Positions 24,535 through 36,826 of a DNA stretch of 59,775 nucleotides are shown piece after piece. Under the pieces are notes generated by a model. The model was not told the origin of the DNA and did not search any database. It worked only from the letters and a program-made list of their open reading frames with translations. The DNA is taken from positions 1 through 59,775 of the forward strand of contig CAMBEO010000008.1 of the NCBI GenBank assembly GCA_945865725.1, given 5' to 3'. Source of the stretch: Thermoflexus hugenholtzii JAD2. GTDB lineage: Bacteria > Chloroflexota > UBA11872 > UBA12225. Positions within the stretch are counted from its first letter, which is position 1. Every line of letters starts with the position of its first letter. Both the position numbers and the translations under genes were made by a program.

Positions 24535-26559
24535 TCAGCCGGGCAGCCGGTCCAAGGGTAACGTGGCTTGGCGGTCCAGCTGTTCCACCTCTTCGGGCGC
24601 TAGTGCCCGACCGCCAAGCATGCGCGTCGCACGGGCCACGAACGCATCCTGGACCCCGGCCGCTGGCGCGCGACGCCTCGTCGCGTCCTGTGCCGCGCCG
24701 ATGACGTGGAACCGGAGCCGCACCGATACGCCCAGGACGTGCCCGGCGCAGCGTTCGATTCCGACCTGGTTGGCGGGTTCCCGAAGTTTCTGGACGTGGA
24801 ACGTCGAGGGGCACGCGACGGCGATAGCGCCGTCCGGGTCGATCCCTGTCGGCTGCGACCCCTGCAGCAGGCCCACGACCGGGGCCATCCCCTCCGAGCC
24901 GACGCGCGCGATGGCCTCCGGCCAGCGTTTCACGACCTCGTCAAGTCCTAGGCGCCCAACGGTCGGTGCCGTTCGTCGACTTCCCGAATCCCCCGACGCA
25001 CCTTCCGGTCTGGGCGCGATCGGCCAGGCGCCGGCAGGCACTGGAGCGCCTCCGCGGCTTGGTGCCCCCGGCTCAATTGGCGTCGCCGAGGCCTCACCGC
25101 CTGTCGCCACCGCCACGAAGGAACTACGCGGTGCCAGCGCAAGTTCCTCGGACGCTGCGAATCCAATTTCGGCACCCGTTGGCGCCGGGGCGACCGGACG
25201 GCCTGCCGGCCCGGAATGCGCCGCCCCTGATTCGACGATCGTCTCCGCGACCGCGGCAGGTGTGGGCGCGAACGATGCCGCCCCGCCCCCCTGGCCCGGA
25301 GCGGCGACCGGGCCTGCGACCACTGGAGCCCTTGTTGGGGCAACCGACGATACGGGGACCATCACGCGTGAGGGCGTGGTCGCAGCCGTCGCGCCTTGCG
25401 AGACCGCTGACCCGGAAGCACCCGTCGCCTCGGAGATGACCTCGGCGATCGCGACCTCGAAGAGGAGCGTGGCGTCGGCGGCGCGGCTTCGCAATCCCGC
25501 CTCGAGCGATGACAGCGACTTGATCGCCCGGATCGTTCGACCCAGCGTGAAGCGCCGGGCGTGCAATGCCACGACATCGCGCAGCGCTGGGTCGAGGTCG
25601 GCGGCATCCGGCGCGCCACCAAGGTTCAGGAGGATGGCACGGAGTGCTTCGATGACTTGGCGCGCGAAGGATCGGACGTCCGCGCCACCTTCGAGGGCGG
25701 CGTGCGTCCCGCGAAAGGCGCCAGCAAGGTCGGCGTCACCGATCGCCCGGACGACCTCGACGACGGCATCCGCACCGGAGAGGCCGAGCATCGCGTCGAC
25801 CTGCGCCGCCGTCACGGTCCCTTTGCCGTCAGCGCCGGAGGCGCCGGCGTACGCGAACGACTGGTCCAGCAGGCCGATCGCATCACGCAAGCCACCGCGC
25901 GCGGCCCGTGACAAGGTTTCGAGCGCCCGCGTCTCGACCGCCATGCCCTCCTCGGAGGCGACGTGGGCGAGATGCGCCACCAGCAGCCCCATCGGCACCC
26001 AACGGAAGTCAAACCGTTGGCATCGGGAGACGATGGTCGGGAGGACCTCGTGCGGGTTGGTCGTCGCCAAAATGAAGATGACGTGCGGCGGTGGCTCCTC
26101 CAGGCTCTTAAGGAGCGTGTTGAACGCCTCCCGTGTAAGCATGTGGACTTCATCGATGATGTAGACCTTGTACCGTCCGGTAAGGCCGTCGCCGCCCGGT
26201 CGCTGCAGGAGGCGTTCCCGCAGCGTTCGCGCGTCCTCCACCCCGCGGTTGGAGGCGGCATCGATCTCCACGAGGAGGTCCAGCTGGCGCCCATCGAGCA
26301 TCGAGGTGCAGTTCGCGCACCGGTTGCACGGTTCGCCTTGCAGCCCACCCAGGCAGTTGATCGCCCGGGCGAAAATCCGCGCGGCGGACGTCTTCCCGGT
26401 CCCACGAGGACCGCAGAAGAGGTACGCGTGTGCCACCTGCTGGCGTTGGATCGCCAGTCGGAGGGTGCGAGCAACCGGCTCCTGGCCGACGAGCGGCCGG
26501 TCGCGCGGATCCGCGAAAGTCCGCGGGCGCCACTTGTTGTAGAGGGTCGTTGGCGCCAC
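24535..26559 (-). CDS. dnaX: DNA polymerase III subunit gamma/tau
   Basis: 674 aa; LYNKWRPRTFADPRDRPLVGQEPVARTLRLAI, GPRGTGKTSAARIFARAINC, zinc finger CNRCANC. Confidence 0.96.
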   Translation of the reverse strand: MAPTTLYNKWRPRTFADPRDRPLVGQEPVARTLRLAIQRQQVAHAYLFCGPRGTGKTSAARIFARAINCLGGLQGEPCNRCANCTSMLDGRQLDLLVEIDAASNRGVEDARTLRERLLQRPGGDGLTGRYKVYIIDEVHMLTREAFNTLLKSLEEPPPHVIFILATTNPHEVLPTIVSRCQRFDFRWVPMGLLVAHLAHVASEEGMAVETRALETLSRAARGGLRDAIGLLDQSFAYAGASGADGKGTVTAAQVDAMLGLSGADAVVEVVRAIGDADLAGAFRGTHAALEGGADVRSFARQVIEALRAILLNLGGAPDAADLDPALRDVVALHARRFTLGRTIRAIKSLSSLEAGLRSRAADATLLFEVAIAEVISEATGASGSAVSQGATAATTPSRVMVPVSSVAPTRAPVVAGPVAAPGQGGGAASFAPTPAAVAETIVESGAAHSGPAGRPVAPAPTGAEIGFAASEELALAPRSSFVAVATGGEASATPIEPGAPSRGGAPVPAGAWPIAPRPEGASGDSGSRRTAPTVGRLGLDEVVKRWPEAIARVGSEGMAPVVGLLQGSQPTGIDPDGAIAVACPSTFHVQKLREPANQVGIERCAGHVLGVSVRLRFHVIGAAQDATRRRAPAAGVQDAFVARATRMLGGRALAPEEVEQLDRQATLPLDRLPG

Positions 26560-26660
26560 TCGGCCTCACGCGCCCACCGGGCGATTGCTCGAAGAGAAAG
26601 GCGGTCGTGCACCCTCCGTCGACGCCAGCGCCGCCGCGCGATCCCTCGGCACGTGGCTCA

Positions 26661-26757
26661 GGGCAGGCATCCTTGCGGCACCCAGGCCGGTCCGCTTACC
26701 GCTGCTTCCTTCCGGACCTGACGGGGTTCACGGTGACCTGCCGCGCAAGACCCGCCC
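26661..26757 (-). ncRNA. ffs: Bacterial signal recognition particle RNA (small 4.5S type)
   Basis: Complement contains GTCAGGTCCGGAAGGAAGCAGCGGTAA, with closing stems GGGC...GCCC and GCGGCA...TGCCGC. Confidence 0.93.
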
Positions 26758-26931
26758 CTCGACGCCGGTGCATCGGGACCGATCGGAGGCCGGTACGCCT
26801 CGGGAGGGAGTTCAGCCCCGCTACAGCGGATTGCGGGTACAGGGCACCGCTAGCTCCCCGCCTAGCACGACCGCATTGAGTCTACCCCGAGAACCGGTGC
26901 GGGGCAATCATCGTGTCCGGGGGCAGGAGGG

Positions 26932-27017
26932 CGGAGGGAGAGGGATTCGAACCCTCGATACCTTGCGGTATACGCGCTTTCCAAGCGCGCGCACTAGACC
27001 AGCTATGCGATCCCTCC
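26932..27017 (-). tRNA. tRNA-Ser(GGA)
   Basis: 86-nt class II tRNA, GGAGGGATCGCATAGCTGG...CTTGGAAAG...GGTTCGAATCCCTCTCCCTCC. Confidence 0.93.
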
Positions 27018-27079
27018 AGTGAGGTGGTCCACGGGCCGTGCCATCGCGCCGGCCGGAGCCGGCGCGACCAAGGATCAGG

Positions 27080-27164
27080 CGGAGGGGGTGGGATTCGAAC
27101 CCACGAGGCTGTGACACCCACTCGTTTTCGAGACGAGCTCTTTCAACCGCTCAGACACCCCTCC
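27080..27164 (-). tRNA. tRNA-Ser(CGA)
   Basis: 85-nt class II tRNA, GGAGGGGTGTCTGAGCGG...CTCGAAA...GGTTCGAATCCCACCCCCTCC. Confidence 0.93.
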
Positions 27165-27245
27165 GGAACCGCCGTGCACGGCACGGCCCGAAGACCGCGC
27201 CGATCATACCCGTTCGCGCACGGGGCAACCCGGCCCTCCGAGGCG

Positions 27246-27876
27246 TCAGGTGCTAGACAGATCGCGCCCACGCGCCCGAAGCGCCTGGACAAACGTCGCG
27301 ATCTGGGCGGACGCCTCGTCCGCTCGAATCCCGGCAGTCACCGGGACCACGTGATTGTGGGCGGGCGCATCCAATAGGGAGAACGCCGACCCAGCGGCGC
27401 CCGCGCGCGGGTCAAGCGCGGCGAACGCCAAGCGGCCTACCCGCGCCTGGACCATCGCACCGGCGCACATCGCGCACGGTTCAAGGGTGACGTAGAGGGT
27501 GACGTCGGGCAGGCGCCACCTCCCAAGCACCCCCGCCGCCGCCCGGATTGCCAGGACCTCCGCGTGCGCCGTCGGGTCGTGACGCGCTTCCTTCTCGTTC
27601 CACGCGACCGCGATGGACACGCCATCCCGGACGGCGACGGCGCCGACAGGCACGTCGCCCATCCTTGCCGCCCGCGCCGCGGCCTCGAGGGCAACCCGCA
27701 TCCATGCGTCGTCACGCGCCGCGTCAGGCGGGTCGAGTTCGACGAACGGCACCCCCCGCGCCCCGCGCGCCGGGACGGGACCCGTGCCGGGTGCGACGGA
27801 TGTCGGCGGGACGCCATCGCTCCCGGTCGTGACTGGATCCGGTGGGACCTCGACCATCCTGGTGCTGTCGATGCCG

Positions 27877-27884
<8 letters not shown>
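27246..27884 (-). CDS. tadA: tRNA-specific adenosine deaminase-like nucleoside deaminase
   Basis: DPTAHAEVLAIRAAAGVLGRWRLPDVTLYVTLEPCAMCAGAMVQARV deaminase motifs; N-terminal extension uncertain. Confidence 0.88.
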
Positions 27885-29313
<1,429 letters not shown>

Positions 29314-29339
29314 CCGGGGACCCTTCCTTCCGTGCCTCG

Positions 29340-29770
29340 TCGTTATCCGCGTGAGGGATTCCCCCTCCCGTTGGTCCGCGGGCATCCTTGCCCGCCGGGG
29401 TAGGGTGGTGCTTCCCTCTCCCGCCGCAACGGGGGAGGGACTGAGGGTGGGGGCGCGTGGGTCAGGCTGGGGGTCACGCAGGATTGACGCGCCATCCCGC
29501 AATCGGATGGTAGCGAAGCACCGGGCCGCGCACCCGGATACCGATAATGGGGGCGGCGCTTCCCCCTTCCGTTGGTCCGCGGGTGAAAAACCTTGCCCGC
29601 CGGGGTGGGGTGGTGCTTCCCTCCCCCGTTGGTCTCGCGGGTGAAAAACCTTGCCCGCCGGGGTGGGGTGGTGCTTCCCTCCCCCGTTGGTCTCGCGGGT
29701 GAAAAACCTTGCCCGCTGGGGTGGGGTGGTGCTTCCCTCTCCCGCCGCAGCGCGGGGCGCTTGCGGCCAA
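29340..29770. repeat. Repeat cluster upstream of fumC, including a 3 x 58-bp tandem array (29579-29752)
   Basis: GCGGGTGAAAAACCTTGCCCGCCGGGGTGGGGTGGTGCTTCCCTCCCCCGTTGGTCTC repeated at 29579 and 29637, with a variant at 29695. Confidence 0.93.
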
Positions 29771-29959
29771 TGGAAGGGGGCGCGTGGGTTAGGCCGGGGG
29801 GATATTCAGGATCGACGCACCGTCCCTCCGGCGAGGCGGCGGAAGGGTCCGGCCGATAAGAAGCGCAGCCGTCGGGGTACTATCATCTGCGCGTTTGCGC
29901 CTGCCGGGTGATGGGACCATGCACGGCGGTCTCCCAGTGGTCCCGTCAGCACGGAGCCA

Positions 29960-30718
29960 TTGGTGGCACTCGAATCACGCGCCGTCCCGACCGGACGCAC
30001 GACACCGTACTCCCCCAGGCCGTTCCCGACGGCGGACGGCGCCGTCGCGCGACGTGCGTACGCCGTGTCGACCATCGGCACGAAGGTGATCCTCGCGGTC
30101 ACTGGCCTCGCGCTCTTCCTATTCCTCCCCATCCACCTCGTTGGCAACCTCCTTTTGCTCGTCGGCAGCGACACCTTCAACCGGTACGCCCGCAGCTTGG
30201 AGAGCATTCCGGTCCTCGTGCCCGTCGCCGAGGTCGGGTTGCTCGCGCTCTTCGTCATCCATGCGTCAAAGGCGGTGCTGAACTTTCTCGCCAACCGTCG
30301 CGCACGCGGCTCGAACTACGCCGCGAAGCGCCCGGCCACCGGCGGCGCCAGCCGGAAGACTTGGGCCTCCGCCTCCATGATTGTCTCCGGCATCACTATC
30401 GGCGTGTTCGTGCCCGTCCACCTGCTGCAAATGAAGTTCGGTGCCTATTACCCGGTGACGTTGGATGGCGCGCCCGCGCGGGACCTCTACCGTCTCGTTC
30501 GTGAACTGTTCCATGACCCGTTCGTCGTGGCGTTTTATGTGTTTTGCATGGTCGTCGTTGGCGCGCACATCTACCACGGCTTCGCGAGCGCCTTCCAGTC
30601 CCTCGGCGCCTACCACCCGCGGTACGCACCGTTGGTGCTCCTCCTCGGTCGCGGGCTCGGGGTCGTGATCGGCGCCGGCTTCCTCGCCTTGCCCCTCGTC
30701 ATGTACGCCGCGCGCTAG
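29960..30718 (+). CDS. sdhC: Succinate dehydrogenase cytochrome b558-type membrane subunit
   Basis: 252 aa (TTG start on track); five-TM SdhC-like with conserved His ([39 protein letters not shown]); immediately before sdhA. Confidence 0.88.
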   Translation: MVALESRAVPTGRTTPYSPRPFPTADGAVARRAYAVSTIGTKVILAVTGLALFLFLPIHLVGNLLLLVGSDTFNRYARSLESIPVLVPVAEVGLLALFVIHASKAVLNFLANRRARGSNYAAKRPATGGASRKTWASASMIVSGITIGVFVPVHLLQMKFGAYYPVTLDGAPARDLYRLVRELFHDPFVVAFYVFCMVVVGAHIYHGFASAFQSLGAYHPRYAPLVLLLGRGLGVVIGAGFLALPLVMYAAR

Positions 30719-30740
30719 CGCCACACGGAGGTCCCGCCCC

Positions 30741-32720
<1,980 letters not shown>

Positions 32721-32734
32721 ACAAAATCCGCGTG

Positions 32735-32925
32735 AGGACGGCCCCCACCCTCAGTCCCTCCCCCGCTGCGGCGGGAGAGGGAAGCACCGCCCCAGCCCCG
32801 ATACGACCCCCACCATCGTTATCCGCGTACGCGGTCCCTCCCCCGCTGCGGCGGGAGAGGGAAGCGCCACCCCCTCCATCCGCCGCAACAGGCACCCCCA
32901 ACGTGGTGGCGGGAGAGGGGGGCAA
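32735..32925. repeat. Two or more GC-rich hairpin repeats inside the sdhA-sdhB gap
   Basis: CCCTCAGTCCCTCCCCCGCTGCGGCGGGAGAGGGAAGC, then CATCGTTATCCGCGTACGCGGTCCCTCCCCCGCTGCGGCGGGAGAGGGAAGC. Confidence 0.92.
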
Positions 32926-32934
32926 GGAGCAGGC

Positions 32935-33726
32935 ATGATCGTGAACCCGGCGCCAACCCGCACGGCTCCCAAGGGCATGCGCATCGCCCTCCGCGTGTGG
33001 CGCCAGGCCAACGCGACCACCCGCGGACGCCTCGTCAACTACCAGCTTGACGACGTCAGCCCCGACATGTCCTTCCTGGAGATGCTCGACGTACTCAACG
33101 AGACCCTGATCAAGAAGGGCGAGGAGCCCGTCGACTTCGAGTCGGACTGTCGCGAGGGCATCTGCGGGTCGTGCGGCCTGATGATCGACGGTCGCGCACA
33201 TGGGCCACTGGCGGGCACGACCACGTGTCAGTTGCACATGCGGACGTACCGCGACGGCGACGAGATCGTGATCGAGCCGTGGCGGGCGGAGGCGTTCCCC
33301 ATCCTCAAGGACCTGTCGGTCGACCGCTCGGCGTTCGATCGCATCATCGTCGCGGGCGGGTTCGTCTCCGTGAACACCGGGGCGGCGCCGGACGCCAACG
33401 CGGTGCTCGTGCCGAAGGGGGACGCCGACCTCGCGATGGACGCGGCGGCGTGCATCGCCTGCGGGGCGTGCGTCGCCCAGTGCAAGAATGCGTCCGCCGC
33501 GCTGTTCACCGGCGCAAAGGTCTCGCACCTCTCGCTCCTTCCGCAGGGCGGTCCCGAGCGTGGCCGCCGGGCGATCCGCATGGTGCAACAGATGGACGCC
33601 GAGGGGTTCGGGTCCTGTTCGAACGAGGGCGAGTGCGAGGCCGTCTGCCCGAAGCAGATTTCCATCGGCACCATCGCCCGCATGAACCGCGAGTTCACCC
33701 GCGCCGCGCTGGACGGCGCCTCGTAG
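32935..33726 (+). CDS. sdhB: Succinate dehydrogenase/fumarate reductase iron-sulfur subunit
   Basis: [15 protein letters not shown]...[27 protein letters not shown] cluster ligands; start at [10 protein letters not shown]. Confidence 0.95.
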   Translation: MIVNPAPTRTAPKGMRIALRVWRQANATTRGRLVNYQLDDVSPDMSFLEMLDVLNETLIKKGEEPVDFESDCREGICGSCGLMIDGRAHGPLAGTTTCQLHMRTYRDGDEIVIEPWRAEAFPILKDLSVDRSAFDRIIVAGGFVSVNTGAAPDANAVLVPKGDADLAMDAAACIACGACVAQCKNASAALFTGAKVSHLSLLPQGGPERGRRAIRMVQQMDAEGFGSCSNEGECEAVCPKQISIGTIARMNREFTRAALDGAS

Positions 33727-33830
33727 GCAGCGCCCATCCCCCGCCTCATTGCCACGCCGTCCGGGATCGTCACGTCCCGACGACCACAACCACCTCCGGC
33801 GCCACCGCGCCATCAAGGAAACTTTGCCTC

Positions 33831-34766
33831 ATGAGGAAAAAGGTCTCCATCGTCGGCGCCGGGAATGTCGGCGGCTCGGTTGCCCAGCGTCTCGCCGAGA
33901 CGGGCGTCACGGACATCGTCCTCGCGGACGTCTTCGACGGCTACGCCCAGGGGAAGGCGCTCGACCTCGCCCAGGCAGGACCGGTCGTGGGCTACGACTG
34001 CGCGATCACCGGCGCGACGTTGCCCGCGGACTACCACCTGACCGCGGACAGCGACGTCGTCGTGTTTACCTCCGGCGCGCCGCGCAAGCCGGGCATGAGC
34101 CGGGATGACCTCCTCGCCACGAACCAGAAGATCGTGGTCGACAACGTCTCCCAGATCGTCCGCCACTCCCCGCAATGCGTCCTCGTCATGGTCAACAACC
34201 CGCTCGACGCGATGGCCCACCTGGCCTTCAAGACCGCCGGGTTCCCGAAGGCCCGCGTCGTCGGGCAGGCGGGCATCCTTGACACGGCACGCTTCCGCAC
34301 CTTCCTCGCGAAGGAGCTCCACGTGTCGGTCCGGGACGTGAACGCCTACGTCCTCGGCGGCCATGGCGACGACATGGTCCCGCTGGTCTCGTACACCACC
34401 GTCGGTGGCGTCCCGGTCTCGCGCCTCATCGCGCCCGAGCGCCTCGCCGCCATCGTCGACCGCACCCGCAAGGGCGGGCAGGAGATTGTGGACCTCCTGA
34501 AGACTGGAAGCGCCTACCAGGCGCCGGCGGCCGCGACGACCCAGATGGTCCTTTCGATCCTGCTCGACCAGAAGCGCCTCCTCCCGTGCTCCACCTACCT
34601 CGAAGGCGAGTACGGGATCACCGACCTGTTCGTCGGCGTGCCGTGCAAGCTTGGCGCCGCGGGCGTGGAACAGGTCATCGAGATCGACCTTGCACCGGAC
34701 GAGCGCGACGCCTTGCACCGGACCGCGTCCAGCGTCCGGTCGCTCGTCCACAAGCTTGGGCTGTAG
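33831..34766 (+). CDS. mdh: Malate dehydrogenase (LDH-like type)
   Basis: MRKKVSIVGAGNVGGSVAQRLAETGVTDIVLADV, VMVNNPLDAMAHLAFKTAGFPKARVVGQAGILDTARF. Confidence 0.95.
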   Translation: MRKKVSIVGAGNVGGSVAQRLAETGVTDIVLADVFDGYAQGKALDLAQAGPVVGYDCAITGATLPADYHLTADSDVVVFTSGAPRKPGMSRDDLLATNQKIVVDNVSQIVRHSPQCVLVMVNNPLDAMAHLAFKTAGFPKARVVGQAGILDTARFRTFLAKELHVSVRDVNAYVLGGHGDDMVPLVSYTTVGGVPVSRLIAPERLAAIVDRTRKGGQEIVDLLKTGSAYQAPAAATTQMVLSILLDQKRLLPCSTYLEGEYGITDLFVGVPCKLGAAGVEQVIEIDLAPDERDALHRTASSVRSLVHKLGL

Positions 34767-34789
34767 TCTCGGGGGGTGAGGGAAGCACG

Positions 34790-34920
34790 ACGCCCTCCCG
34801 TTGGTCCGCGGGCGGTGGTGCTTCCCTCTCTCGCCGCAGCGGGGGAGGGACTGAGGGTGGGGGCCTAGTCCGCGGGCACCCGTGTCCCCCGGGGCTGGGT
34901 GGGGTGGCGCTTCCCTCTCA
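34790..34920. repeat. Repeat cluster between mdh and tRNA-Arg
   Basis: GTTGGTCCGCGGGC...GGTGCTTCCCTCTCTCGCCGCAGCGGGGGAGGGACTGAGGGTGGGGGC...CCGCGGGCACCCGTGTCCCCCGGGG. Confidence 0.9.
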
Positions 34921-34933
34921 CACACGCGTTCAG

Positions 34934-35006
34934 GTCCCGGTAGCTCAGTGGAAAGAGCAGCCGCCTTCTAAGCGGTCGGTCGCGCGTTCGATTCGCGCCC
35001 GGGGCA
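34934..35006 (+). tRNA. tRNA-Arg(UCU)
   Basis: GTCCCGGTAGCTCAGTGGAAAGAGCAGCCGCCTTCTAAGCGGTCGGTCGCGCGTTCGATTCGCGCCCGGGGCA, loop CTTCTAA. Confidence 0.95.
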
Positions 35007-35009
35007 CCG

Positions 35010-35384
35010 ATGGGCATGACACGAACCAGCGAGCGCCAGGTCACCCGTTTGCCGTTTACCGGTGACGCGATCGCGTTGATCGAGCACGAACTCGGTGTCG
35101 GTGCGACCGTGGCGCCGTACCGCGTCGAGGGCGAGGTCGTCTGGGAACTTCGCGTGCCCGCCCGATGGCTGCCCGGTACCACGCTTCTCGTCGTCCTTTG
35201 GCCATCGATCAGGCGCGTCGACGTTCGCGTCGTCCCGGACGGCGAGGGTCCGGTCCCCGTCGCGGTGACCGCGACCGGCGTCCACACTGTCGAGGTCTAC
35301 GCCAGCGTGGAAGTCATGTTCCGGCGCGACGGCGGAAGCGTCCTGTTCGTCACCCGGGACGGTCGCGTGGCGGTCGCGGATTGA
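35010..35384 (+). CDS. Hypothetical protein directly downstream of tRNA-Arg
   Basis: 124 aa; stop overlaps the start of the downstream deacetylase (ATGA junction at 35382-35386). Confidence 0.7.
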   Translation: MGMTRTSERQVTRLPFTGDAIALIEHELGVGATVAPYRVEGEVVWELRVPARWLPGTTLLVVLWPSIRRVDVRVVPDGEGPVPVAVTATGVHTVEVYASVEVMFRRDGGSVLFVTRDGRVAVAD

Positions 35385-36517
35385 TGGCCCGCAACGGGCA
35401 CCTCGTCGTCCACGGGGACCAGGCGGTCGCCCGCCACTTCCCGGAACGGCATCCCTTGAAGCCCGGGCGACCCGACGCCGCGATCGCGCACCTCGTGCGT
35501 GCGGGGATCGTCGGCGACGGCGCCATCCCGGTCGTGGCCCCGTCCCGAGCGAGCGACGCCGACCTGCGCCGCGTCCACGCCCCGGCCTACCTCGACGTGG
35601 CCCAACGCCTCTCGCTTCCCGGGCGCGACCCGCGCAACCTCCTGGTCGACCCGCGTGAGGCGACGGCCTTCGGCTTCTCGCCCGACGGCGACAATCCGCC
35701 CTACCTGGACATGGTCGAGGTCGGCCGGCATGCCTGCGGTGGCGTGATCGATGCGGCACGCCATGTCCTCGGCGGGGGCGGGATCGCGTTCGTCCCGGCC
35801 GCCGGCGCGAACCACCATGCGAAGCGCGCCCGGGCGAGCGGCTTCGGGATCCTGAACGACGCCGCTGTCGCCATCGCTTCCCTGCGTGCCGAGGGGGTCC
35901 GGGTGGCGTACGTCGACCTTGACGTCCATCACGGCGACGGCGTGGAGGAAGCCTTTGCGGCCGACCCGTCCGTGCTGACCATCTCCATCCACGAGAGCAC
36001 CCGGTACCTCTTCCCCGGTCCTCCGGGAGGCCTCCACGACTGCATCGGATCGGGTCCAGGGACCGGGTTCGCGGTAAACGTGCCTCTCGCGCCATGGTCG
36101 GACGACACGGAGTGGCTTGGCGCTTTCGAGACGATCATCCCGCCGTTGCTCGAGGCGTTTCGCCCGGACGTGACGGTCGTCCAGTGCGGGACCGACGGGT
36201 ACCACGCCGATCCGCTCGCACACCTCCTCGTTGGCGAGCGCGCCTACGTGACGGCCGCCGCCCGCCTGCGTGACCTGACCGGCGGACGCCTGGTCGCGAT
36301 CGGCGGCGGGGGATACGACGTGGCGGCAACCGCCCGCATTTGGGCAGCGATGTTCGCGACGTTCGTTGGCGCGAAGGTCCCGGATGAATGGACCACTGGC
36401 GAGCCCGCCCAGGTCCCGGATGGGCGCACGATGGCGCGAGTGGCGGCGGAGAACGGCATCAACGTCGCCGCCGTGCGCCGGCTCGTGTTCCCGCACCACG
36501 GGCTAGGCCTGACGTAG
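35384..36517 (+). CDS. Histone deacetylase-family / AcuC-like amidohydrolase
   Basis: RVAYVDLDVHHGDGVEEAFAADPSVLTISIHESTRYLFPG, GGGGYDV. Confidence 0.92.
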   Translation: MARNGHLVVHGDQAVARHFPERHPLKPGRPDAAIAHLVRAGIVGDGAIPVVAPSRASDADLRRVHAPAYLDVAQRLSLPGRDPRNLLVDPREATAFGFSPDGDNPPYLDMVEVGRHACGGVIDAARHVLGGGGIAFVPAAGANHHAKRARASGFGILNDAAVAIASLRAEGVRVAYVDLDVHHGDGVEEAFAADPSVLTISIHESTRYLFPGPPGGLHDCIGSGPGTGFAVNVPLAPWSDDTEWLGAFETIIPPLLEAFRPDVTVVQCGTDGYHADPLAHLLVGERAYVTAAARLRDLTGGRLVAIGGGGYDVAATARIWAAMFATFVGAKVPDEWTTGEPAQVPDGRTMARVAAENGINVAAVRRLVFPHHGLGLT

Positions 36518-36529
36518 GCCCGCCGTCGC

Positions 36530-36817
36530 CTACCAGTACGGGATCACGCCGGTCGCCCAGAGGAGGCCCGCGGCGACCACGATCACGATCACCCCGCCGA
36601 ACGCGAAATCGAACGCCGTCGGGTCGCCCTCCTCGCCTTCGACGCGCGGCGACCACCCGTCGCCCCCTACGCGTTCGTTTTCCCCGTACGGCCTAACCCC
36701 CCGACCCCCTTCCCGGCGCGGGAAGGGGGAGGCGGCGTCACCACCACCCCCGGGGGACGCGGTTGCCCGCGGACCAACGGGAGAGGGAGGCACCTTCTCC
36801 TGTGACGTCTCGTCCAT
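36530..36817 (-). CDS. Small single-TM hypothetical protein with repeat-derived N-terminal half
   Basis: C-terminal DPTAFDFAFGGVIVIVVAAGLLWATGVIPYW; N-terminal PPSPVGPRATASPGGGGDAASPFPRREGGRGVRP is translated repeat. Confidence 0.5.
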   Translation of the reverse strand: MDETSQEKVPPSPVGPRATASPGGGGDAASPFPRREGGRGVRPYGENERVGGDGWSPRVEGEEGDPTAFDFAFGGVIVIVVAAGLLWATGVIPYW

Positions 36818-36826
36818 GCCCCGAAC

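Noticed and set aside
24535-26559. Programmed frameshift in dnaX
   Set aside because: No A-rich slippery heptamer evident; a single continuous 674-aa frame
26585-27022. 145-aa ORF
   Set aside because: Overlaps SRP RNA and tRNA-Ser on the opposite strand
29579-29752. CRISPR array
   Set aside because: 58-bp direct tandem repeats with no spacers and no cas genes
35384-36517. Chromatin-type histone deacetylase novelty
   Set aside because: Bacterial AcuC-like members of this fold are common; no histone or acetyltransferase partner seen
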